Below are positions 53,650 through 61,744 of a stretch of 64,000 nt of DNA, piece by piece. The notes under the pieces are model-generated. The model saw only the letters and a program-made list of their open reading frames with translations. It searched no databases and was not told the origin of the DNA. The DNA lies in contig NZ_CP039253.1 of assembly GCF_004795915.1 (NCBI RefSeq), positions 1,488,001 through 1,552,000 of the forward strand. The letters run 5' to 3'. The stretch's first letter is position 1; each line of letters opens with the position of its first letter. Both the position numbers and the translations under genes were made by a program. The stretch is from Rhodococcus sp. PAMC28707 (GTDB lineage: Bacteria > Actinomycetota > Actinomycetes > Mycobacteriales > Mycobacteriaceae).

Positions 53650-53666
53650 GTAGGCTCCAAGCCTAC
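53650..53666. promoter_or_regulatory. Palindromic operator candidate upstream of abiEi (island B)
   Basis: GTAGGCT-N3-AGCCTAC, the same arms as at 43043-43059, with a different spacer. Its conservation in both copies while flanking bases vary supports a binding site. Confidence 0.6.
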
Positions 53667-53775
53667 AGAACCGATACTGATTACAACGCGCACTTCGGCC
53701 CGGCAACCTCCCTCACCGTCCGAGCGCATCCACCTACACCCACACGAATGCTCACTGATGAGTTGGCGACGAGTT

Positions 53776-53791
53776 GTGACATTCAGTGACA
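53776..53791 (+). repeat. Paired GTGACA-like repeats, right end of island B
   Basis: GTGACA starts at 53776 and 53786, 10 bases apart, matching the pair at 43171-43186 in island A. Confidence 0.5.
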
Positions 53792-53909
53792 CCGAACGCC
53801 GAATCGAGCCGCCGAACCGGCAAATCCCCAGGTCACAAACAACACATAAACCCAGGTGGACGAACCGGGCTCGCACAAGAAACGAGCGGCCGAAACAGGC
53901 CAAAAAGAT

Positions 53910-53942
53910 ACGGCCCCAACCATTTTCACTGGTCAGGGCCGT
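53910..53942 (-). terminator. Present terminator of tRNA-Thr, brought by island B
   Basis: ACGGCCC (53910-53916) pairs with GGGCCGT (53936-53942), with additional AACC/GGTC pairing inside. It lies five bases past the encoded CCA of the tRNA on the minus strand. Confidence 0.6.
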
Positions 53943-53946
53943 CTGG

Positions 53947-54021
53947 TGGAGCCTCCTAACGGGATTGAACCGTTGACCGCTCGCTTACAAGGCGAGTGCT
54001 CTACCGCTGAGCTAAGGAGGC
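53947..54021 (-). tRNA. tRNA-Thr (anticodon TGT), with encoded CCA
   Basis: A full cloverleaf on the minus strand: acceptor arms GCCTCCT/AGGAGGC, D-stem GCTC/GAGC, anticodon stem CTCGC/GCGAG with loop CTTGTAA, and T-stem AACGG/CCGTT with loop TTCAATC. The total is 72 bases plus CCA (53947-53949). Bases 53947-53991 are the att3 copy shared with att1 and att2. The 5' part (53992-54021) is found only here, so this is the one functional gene. Confidence 0.97.
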
Positions 54022-54075
54022 GTTGGTGCTGAGCCAGCATATCCACTCACTCCTCGCTCAGTAACAGCAGGTACC

Positions 54076-55593
54076 TTGTGCGTGGATCACCCCAGCTATG
54101 TAAAGACGGTCATGACTTTCCTGCAAGACGTGACGGCCTCGCTCAGCCGTCTCACCGGCGAGCGTCGCGCCACCATCGACACCCCTACAGCCGCACCTTC
54201 ACCACTGCGGCCGATCGACCTCACCGACGATGCTGTGGTGGCAGAAGTGCTGGATCTGGCGGTACGCGTCGGTGAGGTTCTTCTTGCGTCGGGGACTTCC
54301 GCGATGGATACGGCATCTCAGGTGCAGTACATCGCGGCAACCTACGGCCTCGCTCGTTGCGATGTCGATGTCACCTACAACTCCATTACGATCAGCGCTC
54401 ACCGCGGCCCGACGCGGCCGCCGGCGTCGACGATGCGGATCGTGGAATACCGGTCGATGGATTTCACGCGTCTGGCAGCGGTGGACAACTTGATTCGCGA
54501 TGTCCGCGTCAAGATGGTGACGCCGGCGTTTGCGCGCGAGACGTTGGACGCCATCACCAAGGCCCCGCACCCGTACAACCGTTGGATCGCGACGCTTGCC
54601 TGGTCCGGCATGGCAGCGGCGATCAGCGTGTTGGTCGGTGGCGATGCGCTCGTGGCGGTGGTGAGTTTCTTGACGACGATGGTCATCGACCGGATCGGTC
54701 GAGTCCTGAACCGGGTCGGTCTGCCGTTCTTTTTTCAGCAGGTGGTCGGCGGGTTCGTTGCGGCGACCCCAGCCATCACGCTGTACAACTTTCAGGATCA
54801 GTTGAATATCACGATTTCGCCGTCGTTGGTCATCGCGGCGGGAGTGACGGTGTTGCTATCGGGATTGTCGTTGGTGGGTTCGGTTCAGGACGCTATTACC
54901 GGGGCACCGATCACTGCGTCGGCACGGTTCTTCGAAGTTCTGATGATGACGGGCGGGATCATCGCCGGTGTTGCGACGTCGTTGAAGATCGCCGCGATCG
55001 TCGGAAGCGATCTGCCGCTGATCACCAACAACCCGCCCCCTGGCATCGACGAGTTGCCGACGAAGGTGCTGGCGGGTGCTGCAGCCTCGTTGTTCTATGC
55101 GCTGGCCTGCTACGCGGAGCGTCGTGCGTTGACGGCCGCGTTCCTCGGCGGCTTCGCTGGTGCCCTGGTCTACCTGCTCATTCAGACGCTGTCCACCGGG
55201 CCGATCATCGCGTCGGCGTTCGCGGCGACCGTCGTCGGTTTCGCCGGTGGTCTGATGGCACGTCGCGCGCTGATTCCGCCGCTGATCGTCGCGGTCGCCG
55301 GCATCACACCGCTGCTGCCTGGTCTGTCGCTGTACCGAGGCCTCTACGCACTGCTCAACGACCAGCTACTGCTCGGCATCAGTGCGTTGCTCGCGGCGTT
55401 CGGTATCGGTTGTGGTCTCGCAGCTGGGGTCACGCTCGGCGAGTGGGGTGCGCGTACGTTGCGTCGTCCACGCATCTTGGCTCGCACCGAAGAACTGCTA
55501 CGTCCTACTCTTCGACGCAGAGAAGAACCGCGCCGCCCGGTTGTTCGTCGGCGACGCGGTCCTGTCGAGCTCAAGAAAAAGAAGAAGGTCTAA
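54076..55593 (+). CDS. Threonine/serine exporter ThrE-like protein
   Basis: 505 residues from the GTG at 54076; an ATG at 54112 is an alternative start (MTFLQDV). The cytosolic N-terminal domain ([43 protein letters not shown]) and about ten membrane helices after residue 170 match the ThrE family. Corynebacterial ThrE exports threonine and serine. The C-terminal tail is rich in Arg and Lys ([15 protein letters not shown]). It lies just beyond the tRNA-Thr gene, on the opposite strand. Confidence 0.92.
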   Translation: MCVDHPSYVKTVMTFLQDVTASLSRLTGERRATIDTPTAAPSPLRPIDLTDDAVVAEVLDLAVRVGEVLLASGTSAMDTASQVQYIAATYGLARCDVDVTYNSITISAHRGPTRPPASTMRIVEYRSMDFTRLAAVDNLIRDVRVKMVTPAFARETLDAITKAPHPYNRWIATLAWSGMAAAISVLVGGDALVAVVSFLTTMVIDRIGRVLNRVGLPFFFQQVVGGFVAATPAITLYNFQDQLNITISPSLVIAAGVTVLLSGLSLVGSVQDAITGAPITASARFFEVLMMTGGIIAGVATSLKIAAIVGSDLPLITNNPPPGIDELPTKVLAGAAASLFYALACYAERRALTAAFLGGFAGALVYLLIQTLSTGPIIASAFAATVVGFAGGLMARRALIPPLIVAVAGITPLLPGLSLYRGLYALLNDQLLLGISALLAAFGIGCGLAAGVTLGEWGARTLRRPRILARTEELLRPTLRRREEPRRPVVRRRRGPVELKKKKKV

Positions 55594-55844
55594 GCCTCGG
55601 GGGTTCCCTCTGCGGACTGACGTGCAGCTGCGTCGGCCTCCATTGCTTCACGGAGGCTGCGGGGGCGCATGTCCGTCCAGTTCTTCTCCACGTACTCCAA
55701 GCATGCTGCACGGGTGTCTTCACCGAAGACGACCTTCCAGCCCTGAGGTACATCGGAGAATGTGGGCCACAACGAGTGCTGGTCTTCGTCGTTGACCAGC
55801 ACGAAGAAGCGTCCGTCTTCGTCATCGAATGGATTGGTACTCAT
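55590..55844 (-). CDS. MbtH-like protein (orphan)
   Basis: 84 residues. [40 protein letters not shown] and the [17 protein letters not shown] segment give the whole MbtH signature, including the three conserved Trp. MbtH proteins bind and activate the adenylation domains of non-ribosomal peptide synthetases. No NRPS gene lies in this window, so it must act on one elsewhere. The stop overlaps the thrE end by four bases. The alpha/beta hydrolase gene lies ~100 bases downstream. Confidence 0.95.
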   Translation of the reverse strand: MSTNPFDDEDGRFFVLVNDEDQHSLWPTFSDVPQGWKVVFGEDTRAACLEYVEKNWTDMRPRSLREAMEADAAARQSAEGTPEA

Positions 55845-55948
55845 CTCGCCTCACTCGTCGCAAACGTATTGTTATCGGCAGTCTTCAATGTGAAGTGCCC
55901 CCGACCCTAGCAACGCACAGTATCGCACTCGAGTGCCGATGCTGGAGG

Positions 55949-56758
55949 TCAGCTTCGAAGAAACGCCAGCACGGCGCTGTTGATCGCCTCTGGCCGCTCC
56001 AAATATCCGAAGTGCCCGACGTCGGGAATCTCGACGTATTGGGCGTCGGGGATCGCCTTCGCCAGCTCCGCGCTCAGGTACGGGGGGATCATCCGGTCGT
56101 GCTCGAAACCGACCGACAAGCAGGGCACGGAGATCTTTCCGTAGGCGGCACTTCTGTCGAAGTTCTCGTCCATCCCCAGCTGAGCCCGCACGCCGGGTGA
56201 TGTCGGGGCCGTCGAGAATTCGAACAGGTCGAGCCAGTCACGCGCCGATCGGGAGTCGGCAAGTGTGGTCGGGGACAGGTTCATCACGGCCGTGATCGCC
56301 GCGGCGTACTTCGGTGGTAATACAGTCTTGGCGTCGGCGAGTTCGCGTTCACCTTCGCCGAGTGTCTTCTGAAACTCGTCGAGACGGGCATGTCCGGCGA
56401 GGAATACCGCTTTGCGGACCAGTTCGGGTCGCGCCAGCGCCAGTTCCTGCGCGACGCGTGAGCCCATCGAGGTACCGACGACATATGCCTTCTCGTCGCC
56501 CTCACGAATCAGTTCGATGAGTCCGGCGGTATCGGCTACGAGATCGTCGATTTTCATGCCCTGCGCACTCTCCGACGAGGGCGCTATCCCACGATTGTCG
56601 AAATAGCAGACGCGGTAGCCGGCTTCGACGAGTTCGGGGACCTGATGCAGGTCCCACACTCGTCCCGGGCTACCGGTGCCCATGATGAGAACGACCAAAT
56701 CGCCAGAACCTTTGACCTGGTAATTCAGCGAAATCCCGTTCACGGTTGCGATCGGCAT
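55949..56758 (-). CDS. Alpha/beta hydrolase
   Basis: 269 residues from the ATG at 56758, with AAGGAG about seven bases upstream; the frame stays open to 56950 but the extra part is unlike the family. VVGTSMGSRVAQELAL holds the nucleophile Ser, DVGHFGYLERPEAIN the catalytic His, and a Gly-rich oxyanion loop (MGTGSPG) precedes. FDNRGIAPSS is the usual strand-4 region. The substrate is unknown. It is near but separate from the MbtH gene. Confidence 0.85.
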   Translation of the reverse strand: MPIATVNGISLNYQVKGSGDLVVLIMGTGSPGRVWDLHQVPELVEAGYRVCYFDNRGIAPSSESAQGMKIDDLVADTAGLIELIREGDEKAYVVGTSMGSRVAQELALARPELVRKAVFLAGHARLDEFQKTLGEGERELADAKTVLPPKYAAAITAVMNLSPTTLADSRSARDWLDLFEFSTAPTSPGVRAQLGMDENFDRSAAYGKISVPCLSVGFEHDRMIPPYLSAELAKAIPDAQYVEIPDVGHFGYLERPEAINSAVLAFLRS

Positions 56759-56931
56759 GTAACTCCTTTGCTCGTCTGCGGCTGGAAGAGAGCTTACGAC
56801 CGAGCCGGCGAAGTGGTCGACCGGCGGGTTTCCGGCTCCACTCGGTCGGGTAGTCCGCCATGGTTGCGCGGTCGGCATGTAGATCACTGTCGGGCGAAAT
56901 TCACCGGGGAGTAGAAGCGAGGGGTACTGCA

Positions 56932-57486
56932 GTGAGCAATGAGAACGCATCCGAAGAAGCCCGCAAAGGCCTGTTCGACGCGGTGAAGGGCAAAGCCAAG
57001 GAGGTTGTCGGGGCAGTAACCGGCAACGATTCCCTCACCACCGAGGGGCAACTCCAAAGCGCACAGGCCCGCGAACGCGCAGAGGCGAACGCCACCGAGA
57101 TGGCAGCCCAGGCGCAATCCGAGGAGGCCGCCGAGGATCTCGCTGCTGTGCGAAATACCGCCGAGCAGCAGCGCGATGCAGCCAGCGCGAGCGCCGAATC
57201 CTCGGCAGAAAGCGCCCGTCGCGTTCAGCAGGCACAGCACGTCGCGGCAGAGAAGGAAAAGCATCAGACCGTCCGAGACGAGGTTGCCGACGCCGAGGTC
57301 GACGCACGCGCCGAACAGATCGAGGCGCTTGCCGAGGGCCAGGCCGACGCCGCAGCCGCGACACAGGACGAACTGAAGGCCGTGCAGGAGCATGGCGAAG
57401 AAGTGGCCGAGGCCGAGGCTGCCCGCGCGGCAGCAGACCGTGCTCGACGCAACGCCGAATCATTGCGCGAAGACATCAACCCGTGA
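56932..57486 (+). CDS. CsbD-like protein with coiled-coil tail
   Basis: 184 residues from the GTG at 56932. The first ~45 residues (GLFDAVKGKAKEVVGAVTGNDSLTTEGQLQ) match the CsbD stress-response family. The rest is an Ala/Glu/Gln-rich continuous helix. In other bacteria CsbD is induced under general stress, but its function is unknown. It precedes a second coiled-coil gene by about 20 bases; both would share a terminator at 58171. Confidence 0.75.
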   Translation: MSNENASEEARKGLFDAVKGKAKEVVGAVTGNDSLTTEGQLQSAQARERAEANATEMAAQAQSEEAAEDLAAVRNTAEQQRDAASASAESSAESARRVQQAQHVAAEKEKHQTVRDEVADAEVDARAEQIEALAEGQADAAAATQDELKAVQEHGEEVAEAEAARAAADRARRNAESLREDINP

Positions 57487-57503
57487 ACAGGAGCAGTCCT
57501 TCC

Positions 57504-58154
57504 ATGAACGTACTCAGCATCCCGCTGTCCATTCTCAGATTTCAGTACAAGATCGTTCGAATCCCGTTGCACCTGTTCGAAACCAGCGTCGTGCAGACGT
57601 GGCGCACGGACGCACCCGCTCGAATTGCGTACGAACGCACTGTCGGATCGCTCGACAAGGCCGTCGGCAGTGCGCTCGGCGACAAAGACGTCGAGCAACG
57701 TGGCGAAGCGCAGGTCCACCTCAGCGACGAGCTGGCCAAAGCCCGCAAACTCGAAGCCGACGCCGACGCGACCCAGGCAGTCGCCGACCAGAAGCTGAGG
57801 ACCACTCGCGAAGCAGCCGAGAAGGAACGTAAGGCTGCTGCTCTGGCCGCGGATGATGCTGCGCGGAAGGCACGCGAGCAGGCAGAACAGCGCAAGCAGC
57901 AGGCCGCTCAGGAAGCCGAAGCGAAGGCAGCCGAGGAGAAGAAGCGCGCCGACGAGGTGGCCGAATCACGGGCAGCGCAAGCCCGTAACGCGGAGAAGAA
58001 GCAGCACGAGCAGATCGCCAAGTCCGAGAAGGCCGCGGCCGCGCCCGCAGAATCCGAGCTGGCGGACGCTGCTGAAAGCAAAGAAGAGGCCGAGGACAAG
58101 AAAGCCGAAGCCGCTCGTATCGAAAAGCTGTTCCTCGCAGAGAAGAACAGCTGA
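57504..58154 (+). CDS. Coiled-coil protein with N-terminal amphipathic segment
   Basis: 216 residues from the ATG at 57504 (MNVLSIPLSILRF), preceded by AGGAG; a GTG at 57483 overlapping the previous stop is possible. The first 30 residues are amphipathic or membrane-associated. From residue ~75 to the end the chain is almost wholly Ala/Glu/Lys-rich coiled coil. No family is recognised. Its position suggests joint function with the CsbD-like protein, perhaps at the membrane. Confidence 0.6.
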   Translation: MNVLSIPLSILRFQYKIVRIPLHLFETSVVQTWRTDAPARIAYERTVGSLDKAVGSALGDKDVEQRGEAQVHLSDELAKARKLEADADATQAVADQKLRTTREAAEKERKAAALAADDAARKAREQAEQRKQQAAQEAEAKAAEEKKRADEVAESRAAQARNAEKKQHEQIAKSEKAAAAPAESELADAAESKEEAEDKKAEAARIEKLFLAEKNS

Positions 58155-58170
58155 GCAAGCCGATCGAAAG

Positions 58171-58202
58171 ACCGAAAGCGTCCCTCCGGGGGCGCTTTCG
58201 GT
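58171..58202 (+). terminator. Terminator after the CsbD pair
   Basis: ACCGAAAGCG (58171-58180) pairs perfectly with CGCTTTCGGT (58193-58202), with more C/G pairing in the loop, followed by GTTT. It lies between convergent genes and may act for both. Confidence 0.8.
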
Positions 58203-58205
58203 GTT

Positions 58206-59153
58206 TCAGCCCCCTCGGAACGTCAATCGATAGACGCTGGGCGAGACACCTATCTCCGCCATCAACTGTTGACGCATCGAGGTTGCCGTCCCGAACCCCG
58301 CCTCGGCCGCGACCCTGTCGATGCTGTGGTCGGTATTTTCCAGTAGCTCACGTGCGCGGTGAATGCGTTGCTGGGCAATCCATTTGGCCGGTGATATTCC
58401 AACTTCGGCCGTGAAACGGCGGGTAAAAGTCCGCACACTCATGGACAGTTTCGCCGCGAGAACCTCCAGACTCAAAGGTGCATCGAGGTTCGCCACCGCC
58501 CACGCTTGCGCCGCCGCCGTGGAAGTCGTGGTCGACCGCGGTATCGGCATGTCGATGTATTGGGCCTGACCACCGCTGCGGTGCGGTGGCACTACGGTTC
58601 CCCGCGCAACGCGGTTGGCCACGGATGAGCCGAAGTCCTCACGAATCATGTAGAGACACAGATCGATTCCCGATGCTTCCCCTGCGGAAGTCAAGATGTT
58701 GGCGTCATGGGTATAGAGAACGTCGGGCTCCAGCTTCACCTGCGGATAGCGCGCGCGGAACTGCTCTGCAGACTTCCAGTGGGTGGTCGCGCGACGCCCG
58801 TCGAGTAACCCGAGTGCGGCCAGCACGAACGAGCCGGTGCAGATCGACGCAATCCGGGCATGGACAGGAACCCTGTCCAGCGTGATCGTGTTCGCCGATG
58901 AGTGTTCGCCGTAGTCGAGATCGGAGGCTGGGACGATCACGGTGTCGGCGTGTTCGAGCGCCTCGACACCGTGCCGAACGTATATCTCGGCGTCGGTGTC
59001 GGTTCGGATCGAGCCCGGCACCGATGTGCATGTCACCACGTCGTACAACGCGGTTCCGTCTTCGGATCGCGCCTGTCCGAACAATCGATGCACGGTGCCG
59101 AATTCCATCGCAAGCAGTCCGTCGCGGACGAAAACGACGACACTGTGAGTCAT
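58206..59153 (-). CDS. GlxA-type regulator (DJ-1/PfpI domain plus AraC HTH)
   Basis: 315 residues. Residues 1-180 form a DJ-1/PfpI-like domain with VIVPASDLDYG and ASICTGSFVLAALGLLDGRRATTHW, the elbow Cys and nearby His. Residues ~215-315 are an AraC-type double helix-turn-helix (LEVLAAKLSMSVRTFTRRFTAEVGISPAKWI, then RVAAEAGFGTATSMRQQL). It diverges from the NQO1-like flavoprotein gene with 70 bases between starts, so it probably controls that gene. Confidence 0.9.
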   Translation of the reverse strand: MTHSVVVFVRDGLLAMEFGTVHRLFGQARSEDGTALYDVVTCTSVPGSIRTDTDAEIYVRHGVEALEHADTVIVPASDLDYGEHSSANTITLDRVPVHARIASICTGSFVLAALGLLDGRRATTHWKSAEQFRARYPQVKLEPDVLYTHDANILTSAGEASGIDLCLYMIREDFGSSVANRVARGTVVPPHRSGGQAQYIDMPIPRSTTTSTAAAQAWAVANLDAPLSLEVLAAKLSMSVRTFTRRFTAEVGISPAKWIAQQRIHRARELLENTDHSIDRVAAEAGFGTATSMRQQLMAEIGVSPSVYRLTFRGG

Positions 59154-59223
59154 GGCCTGATTCTTTCACATGTTGGCTTCTCAGCCAGTTTCCGATTGCG
59201 GACAGGGGCGAGAGGCTCAGTGC

Positions 59224-59988
59224 ATGAACATTCTGTGGCTCTTCGCTCATCCCGAAGCTCGATCGCTCAACGGGGCCCTCCGAGACGTCGCCCTTGCCGA
59301 ATTGCGGAAGGCGGGCCACCGTATCGAGCAGTCCGATCTGTATCGAATGAACTGGAATCCCGTCGTCAGCGCAGGCGACTACGACCACGATCCAACCGGC
59401 CGCCTGCATGTCGCGACGGCGTCGAGCACGGCCCTTCGGCGCGGAACTTTGGCCAAGGACATAGTCACCGAACAAGCGAAACTACGCCGGGCGGACGCCG
59501 TCGTACTGCAGTTTCCGTTGTGGTGGTTCTCGATGCCTGCGATTTTGAAAGGCTGGGTGGACCGCGTGTTCGTCGAGGGGTTCGGGTACGGTATCAGATC
59601 CGAGGCCGGCTCGACTCGGCGCTACGGCGACGGCCTGATGTCCGGTAAGCGTGCACTGATCGTGACGAGCATGGGCGGCAGCGAACATACGGTGTCCACG
59701 CGCGGAATCAACGGGTCTCTGGAGGAACTACTGTTCCCCATTCACCATGGGATCTTTTTCTATACAGGCATGTCCGTACTGCCGCCCGTCCTCGTCGCCA
59801 GTGCCGATCGGATGACGCCGAAGGCCTACCGAGAGGCAGTGGACGGGCTCACCGATCGCTTGTCGACCCTGTTCACCGATTCGCCCATCGCTTACCGCAG
59901 CCAGAGCGATGGCAACTACGACGAAAACTTCATGCTGCGTTCCCATCTGGCACCGGACGAGTTCGGCGTACGGGTCCACGTGGGCTGA
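59224..59988 (+). CDS. NAD(P)H oxidoreductase, NQO1/flavodoxin-like fold
   Basis: 254 residues. MNILWLFAHPEARSLNGALRD is the N-terminal flavin phosphate motif. LQFPLWWFSMPAILKGWVDRVF and GSEHTVSTRGINGSLEELLFPI are family signatures of the MdaB/NQO1 group. It would reduce quinones or related electrophiles with NAD(P)H by two electrons. Divergent control by the GlxA-type regulator suggests induction by a toxic compound. Confidence 0.88.
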   Translation: MNILWLFAHPEARSLNGALRDVALAELRKAGHRIEQSDLYRMNWNPVVSAGDYDHDPTGRLHVATASSTALRRGTLAKDIVTEQAKLRRADAVVLQFPLWWFSMPAILKGWVDRVFVEGFGYGIRSEAGSTRRYGDGLMSGKRALIVTSMGGSEHTVSTRGINGSLEELLFPIHHGIFFYTGMSVLPPVLVASADRMTPKAYREAVDGLTDRLSTLFTDSPIAYRSQSDGNYDENFMLRSHLAPDEFGVRVHVG

Positions 59989-59995
59989 ACCACAA

Positions 59996-61744
59996 CTATC
60001 GTCCCTGCCAAGCCGACCACAGTTCGGCGTAACGCCCGCCCGCCGCGACGAGTTCGGCGTGTGGCCCCTGTTCGAGGATTTTGCCGTGTTCGAGGACCAC
60101 GACGCGATCGGCGGCAGCGGCCTGGGTAAGCCGGTGTGCCACAACGAGTGTGCTGCGTCCGCGGGTTGCTGCTGCCGCTGCTGCCTCGAGGTCTCGGGCG
60201 CCGGCGCTCCCGGCCTCGGCGGTCGCTTCGTCGAGCACGGCGACGGCGGGGTCGGCGAGGACGAGCCGCGCGAGTGCCAGCTGTTGTGATTGGGCGGAGG
60301 TCAACTCGTGTCCGCCTTCTCCGACAACGGTATCCATGCCGCTGCCCAGGGTGTCGACCCATCGGGTGGCGCCGACGGTGTCGAGTGCTGCGCGGACGTC
60401 CGCTCGGCTCGCATCCGGTGCTGCGAGTAGTAGATCCTCGATCAGCGGGCCCGCGAAGACGTGTACTTCTTGGCTGACGATCGCGATATGTCTGCGCAGC
60501 CCTTTCTCGCCCAGTTCGGCGAGTGTCGCGCCGCCGATCCGTACCGTGCCGGAGGTCGAATCGATGGAGCCCGCTGCGATTGCTGCGATCGTCGACTTGC
60601 CCGCACCGGTGGATCCGACGAGTGCGACGGTCTCCCCCGCACCGACGGTCAGGTCGATTCCGTGCAGAATTTCGTGGCCGGTGTCGTACGAGTGTCGGAG
60701 ATCGGTGATCTGCAGTGTTCCGTCGACCGGGACGGCACCTGTCCCAGGCGACCGCCCGTCGGGAATATCGATGACGCCGACCAGTCGCGCGAGGCTGGCG
60801 CCCGCCGATTGCACGTCGTCGAAGGAGAACATGAGCATGCCGATCGGGTTGAACAGCCGGTGAAACAGCAGCGCAGCTGCGGTCACCTGTCCGACGGTCA
60901 CGTAATCATCCTGGACCAGCATGAATCCGGCGGCTAGAATCACCGACAGTCCGACGCATTCGGCACGGTTGCTGCGCGCACCGAAGCGTGTGAAGAGTCG
61001 GAACACGTCGATGCCGATGTCTCGAGCCTTGCCTGACGCCTTGTCGATTTCGGCCAGGTGGGTGTCTTCGAGTCCGTAGGCGCGAACGGTGCGTGCGCCC
61101 TGCATGCTGCTGATGAGTGCCTGGGATCGCTCGCCCATGGCTACGCGCTCGGCGGCGTAGAGGGGTGCCGATTTTGGTAGGTACCAGCGCAGGGCCAGCA
61201 CGTACATCGGGATGGCGACCATGCCTGCGAGCCCGAGACGCCAGTCCAGGCTCAGCATCGCGACCACGCTCAGTGATACGAGGAGAATCGCGGAGACGAT
61301 GTTGGGGATGACCTCACCGATCGACTTCGCCATGACTGCGACGTCGTCGCCGACACGGGAAAGTAAGTCTCCCTTGCCAACTCGTTCGAGTGTGCCGATC
61401 GGGAGGTGCAGTGCGCGTCGAAGTACCCGTTCGCGCAGCGTCGCGAGAGTCCGCTCGCCCAGTTTGCTGATCATGTACGTGCTCAGCGCCGTGAAGATGC
61501 CTCCGATCACCGCGGCCGTGGTGATGACGACCACCACGCTCACGATCGTCGACGTCGGGGCACCTTCGGTGACGCGGTCGACGAGGACGCCGAAGACGTA
61601 GACGGGGATGAGCGACATGGCCGCCGAGACGGCACTGATCGCGAGGGTGAGGAGAGCCAGTCCCCGTTGGGCGCGTATTTCGCTCGACAGGTAAGCCCAG
61701 GACCGCTTACCCGTCGCGATGGGGAGAAGTTCCGGTGTGGTCAT
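59996..61744 (-). CDS. ABC exporter half-transporter with intact Walker motifs, degenerate signature
   Basis: 582 residues: six membrane helices (to ~residue 320) and an ATPase domain. Walker A is GSTGAGKST and Walker B is VAVLDEA with the catalytic Glu. The signature motif, however, reads LTSAQ instead of LSGGQ. Its stop is 4 bases past the flavoprotein stop on the other strand. It overlaps the partner gene (61741) by 4 bases. It should form a heterodimer with that gene's product. Confidence 0.9.
   Translation of the reverse strand: MTTPELLPIATGKRSWAYLSSEIRAQRGLALLTLAISAVSAAMSLIPVYVFGVLVDRVTEGAPTSTIVSVVVVITTAAVIGGIFTALSTYMISKLGERTLATLRERVLRRALHLPIGTLERVGKGDLLSRVGDDVAVMAKSIGEVIPNIVSAILLVSLSVVAMLSLDWRLGLAGMVAIPMYVLALRWYLPKSAPLYAAERVAMGERSQALISSMQGARTVRAYGLEDTHLAEIDKASGKARDIGIDVFRLFTRFGARSNRAECVGLSVILAAGFMLVQDDYVTVGQVTAAALLFHRLFNPIGMLMFSFDDVQSAGASLARLVGVIDIPDGRSPGTGAVPVDGTLQITDLRHSYDTGHEILHGIDLTVGAGETVALVGSTGAGKSTIAAIAAGSIDSTSGTVRIGGATLAELGEKGLRRHIAIVSQEVHVFAGPLIEDLLLAAPDASRADVRAALDTVGATRWVDTLGSGMDTVVGEGGHELTSAQSQQLALARLVLADPAVAVLDEATAEAGSAGARDLEAAAAAATRGRSTLVVAHRLTQAAAADRVVVLEHGKILEQGPHAELVAAGGRYAELWSAWQGR

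Larger units (their letters stand above)
43387..53991. mobile_element. Genomic island B inserted at tRNA-Thr
   Basis: Bounded by att2 and the tRNA-Thr gene itself. Its right end supplies the current 3' end of the tRNA and a new terminator. Cargo: a Schlafen/AlbA_2-like gene, a PHP-AAA (TrlF-type) gene split by an IS3-family element, a 754-residue protein with a PD-(D/E)xK-like motif, and an AbiEi/AbiEii pair. Much of 44.4-48.1 kb is less GC-rich than the flanks. No integrase is visible. Confidence 0.85.
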
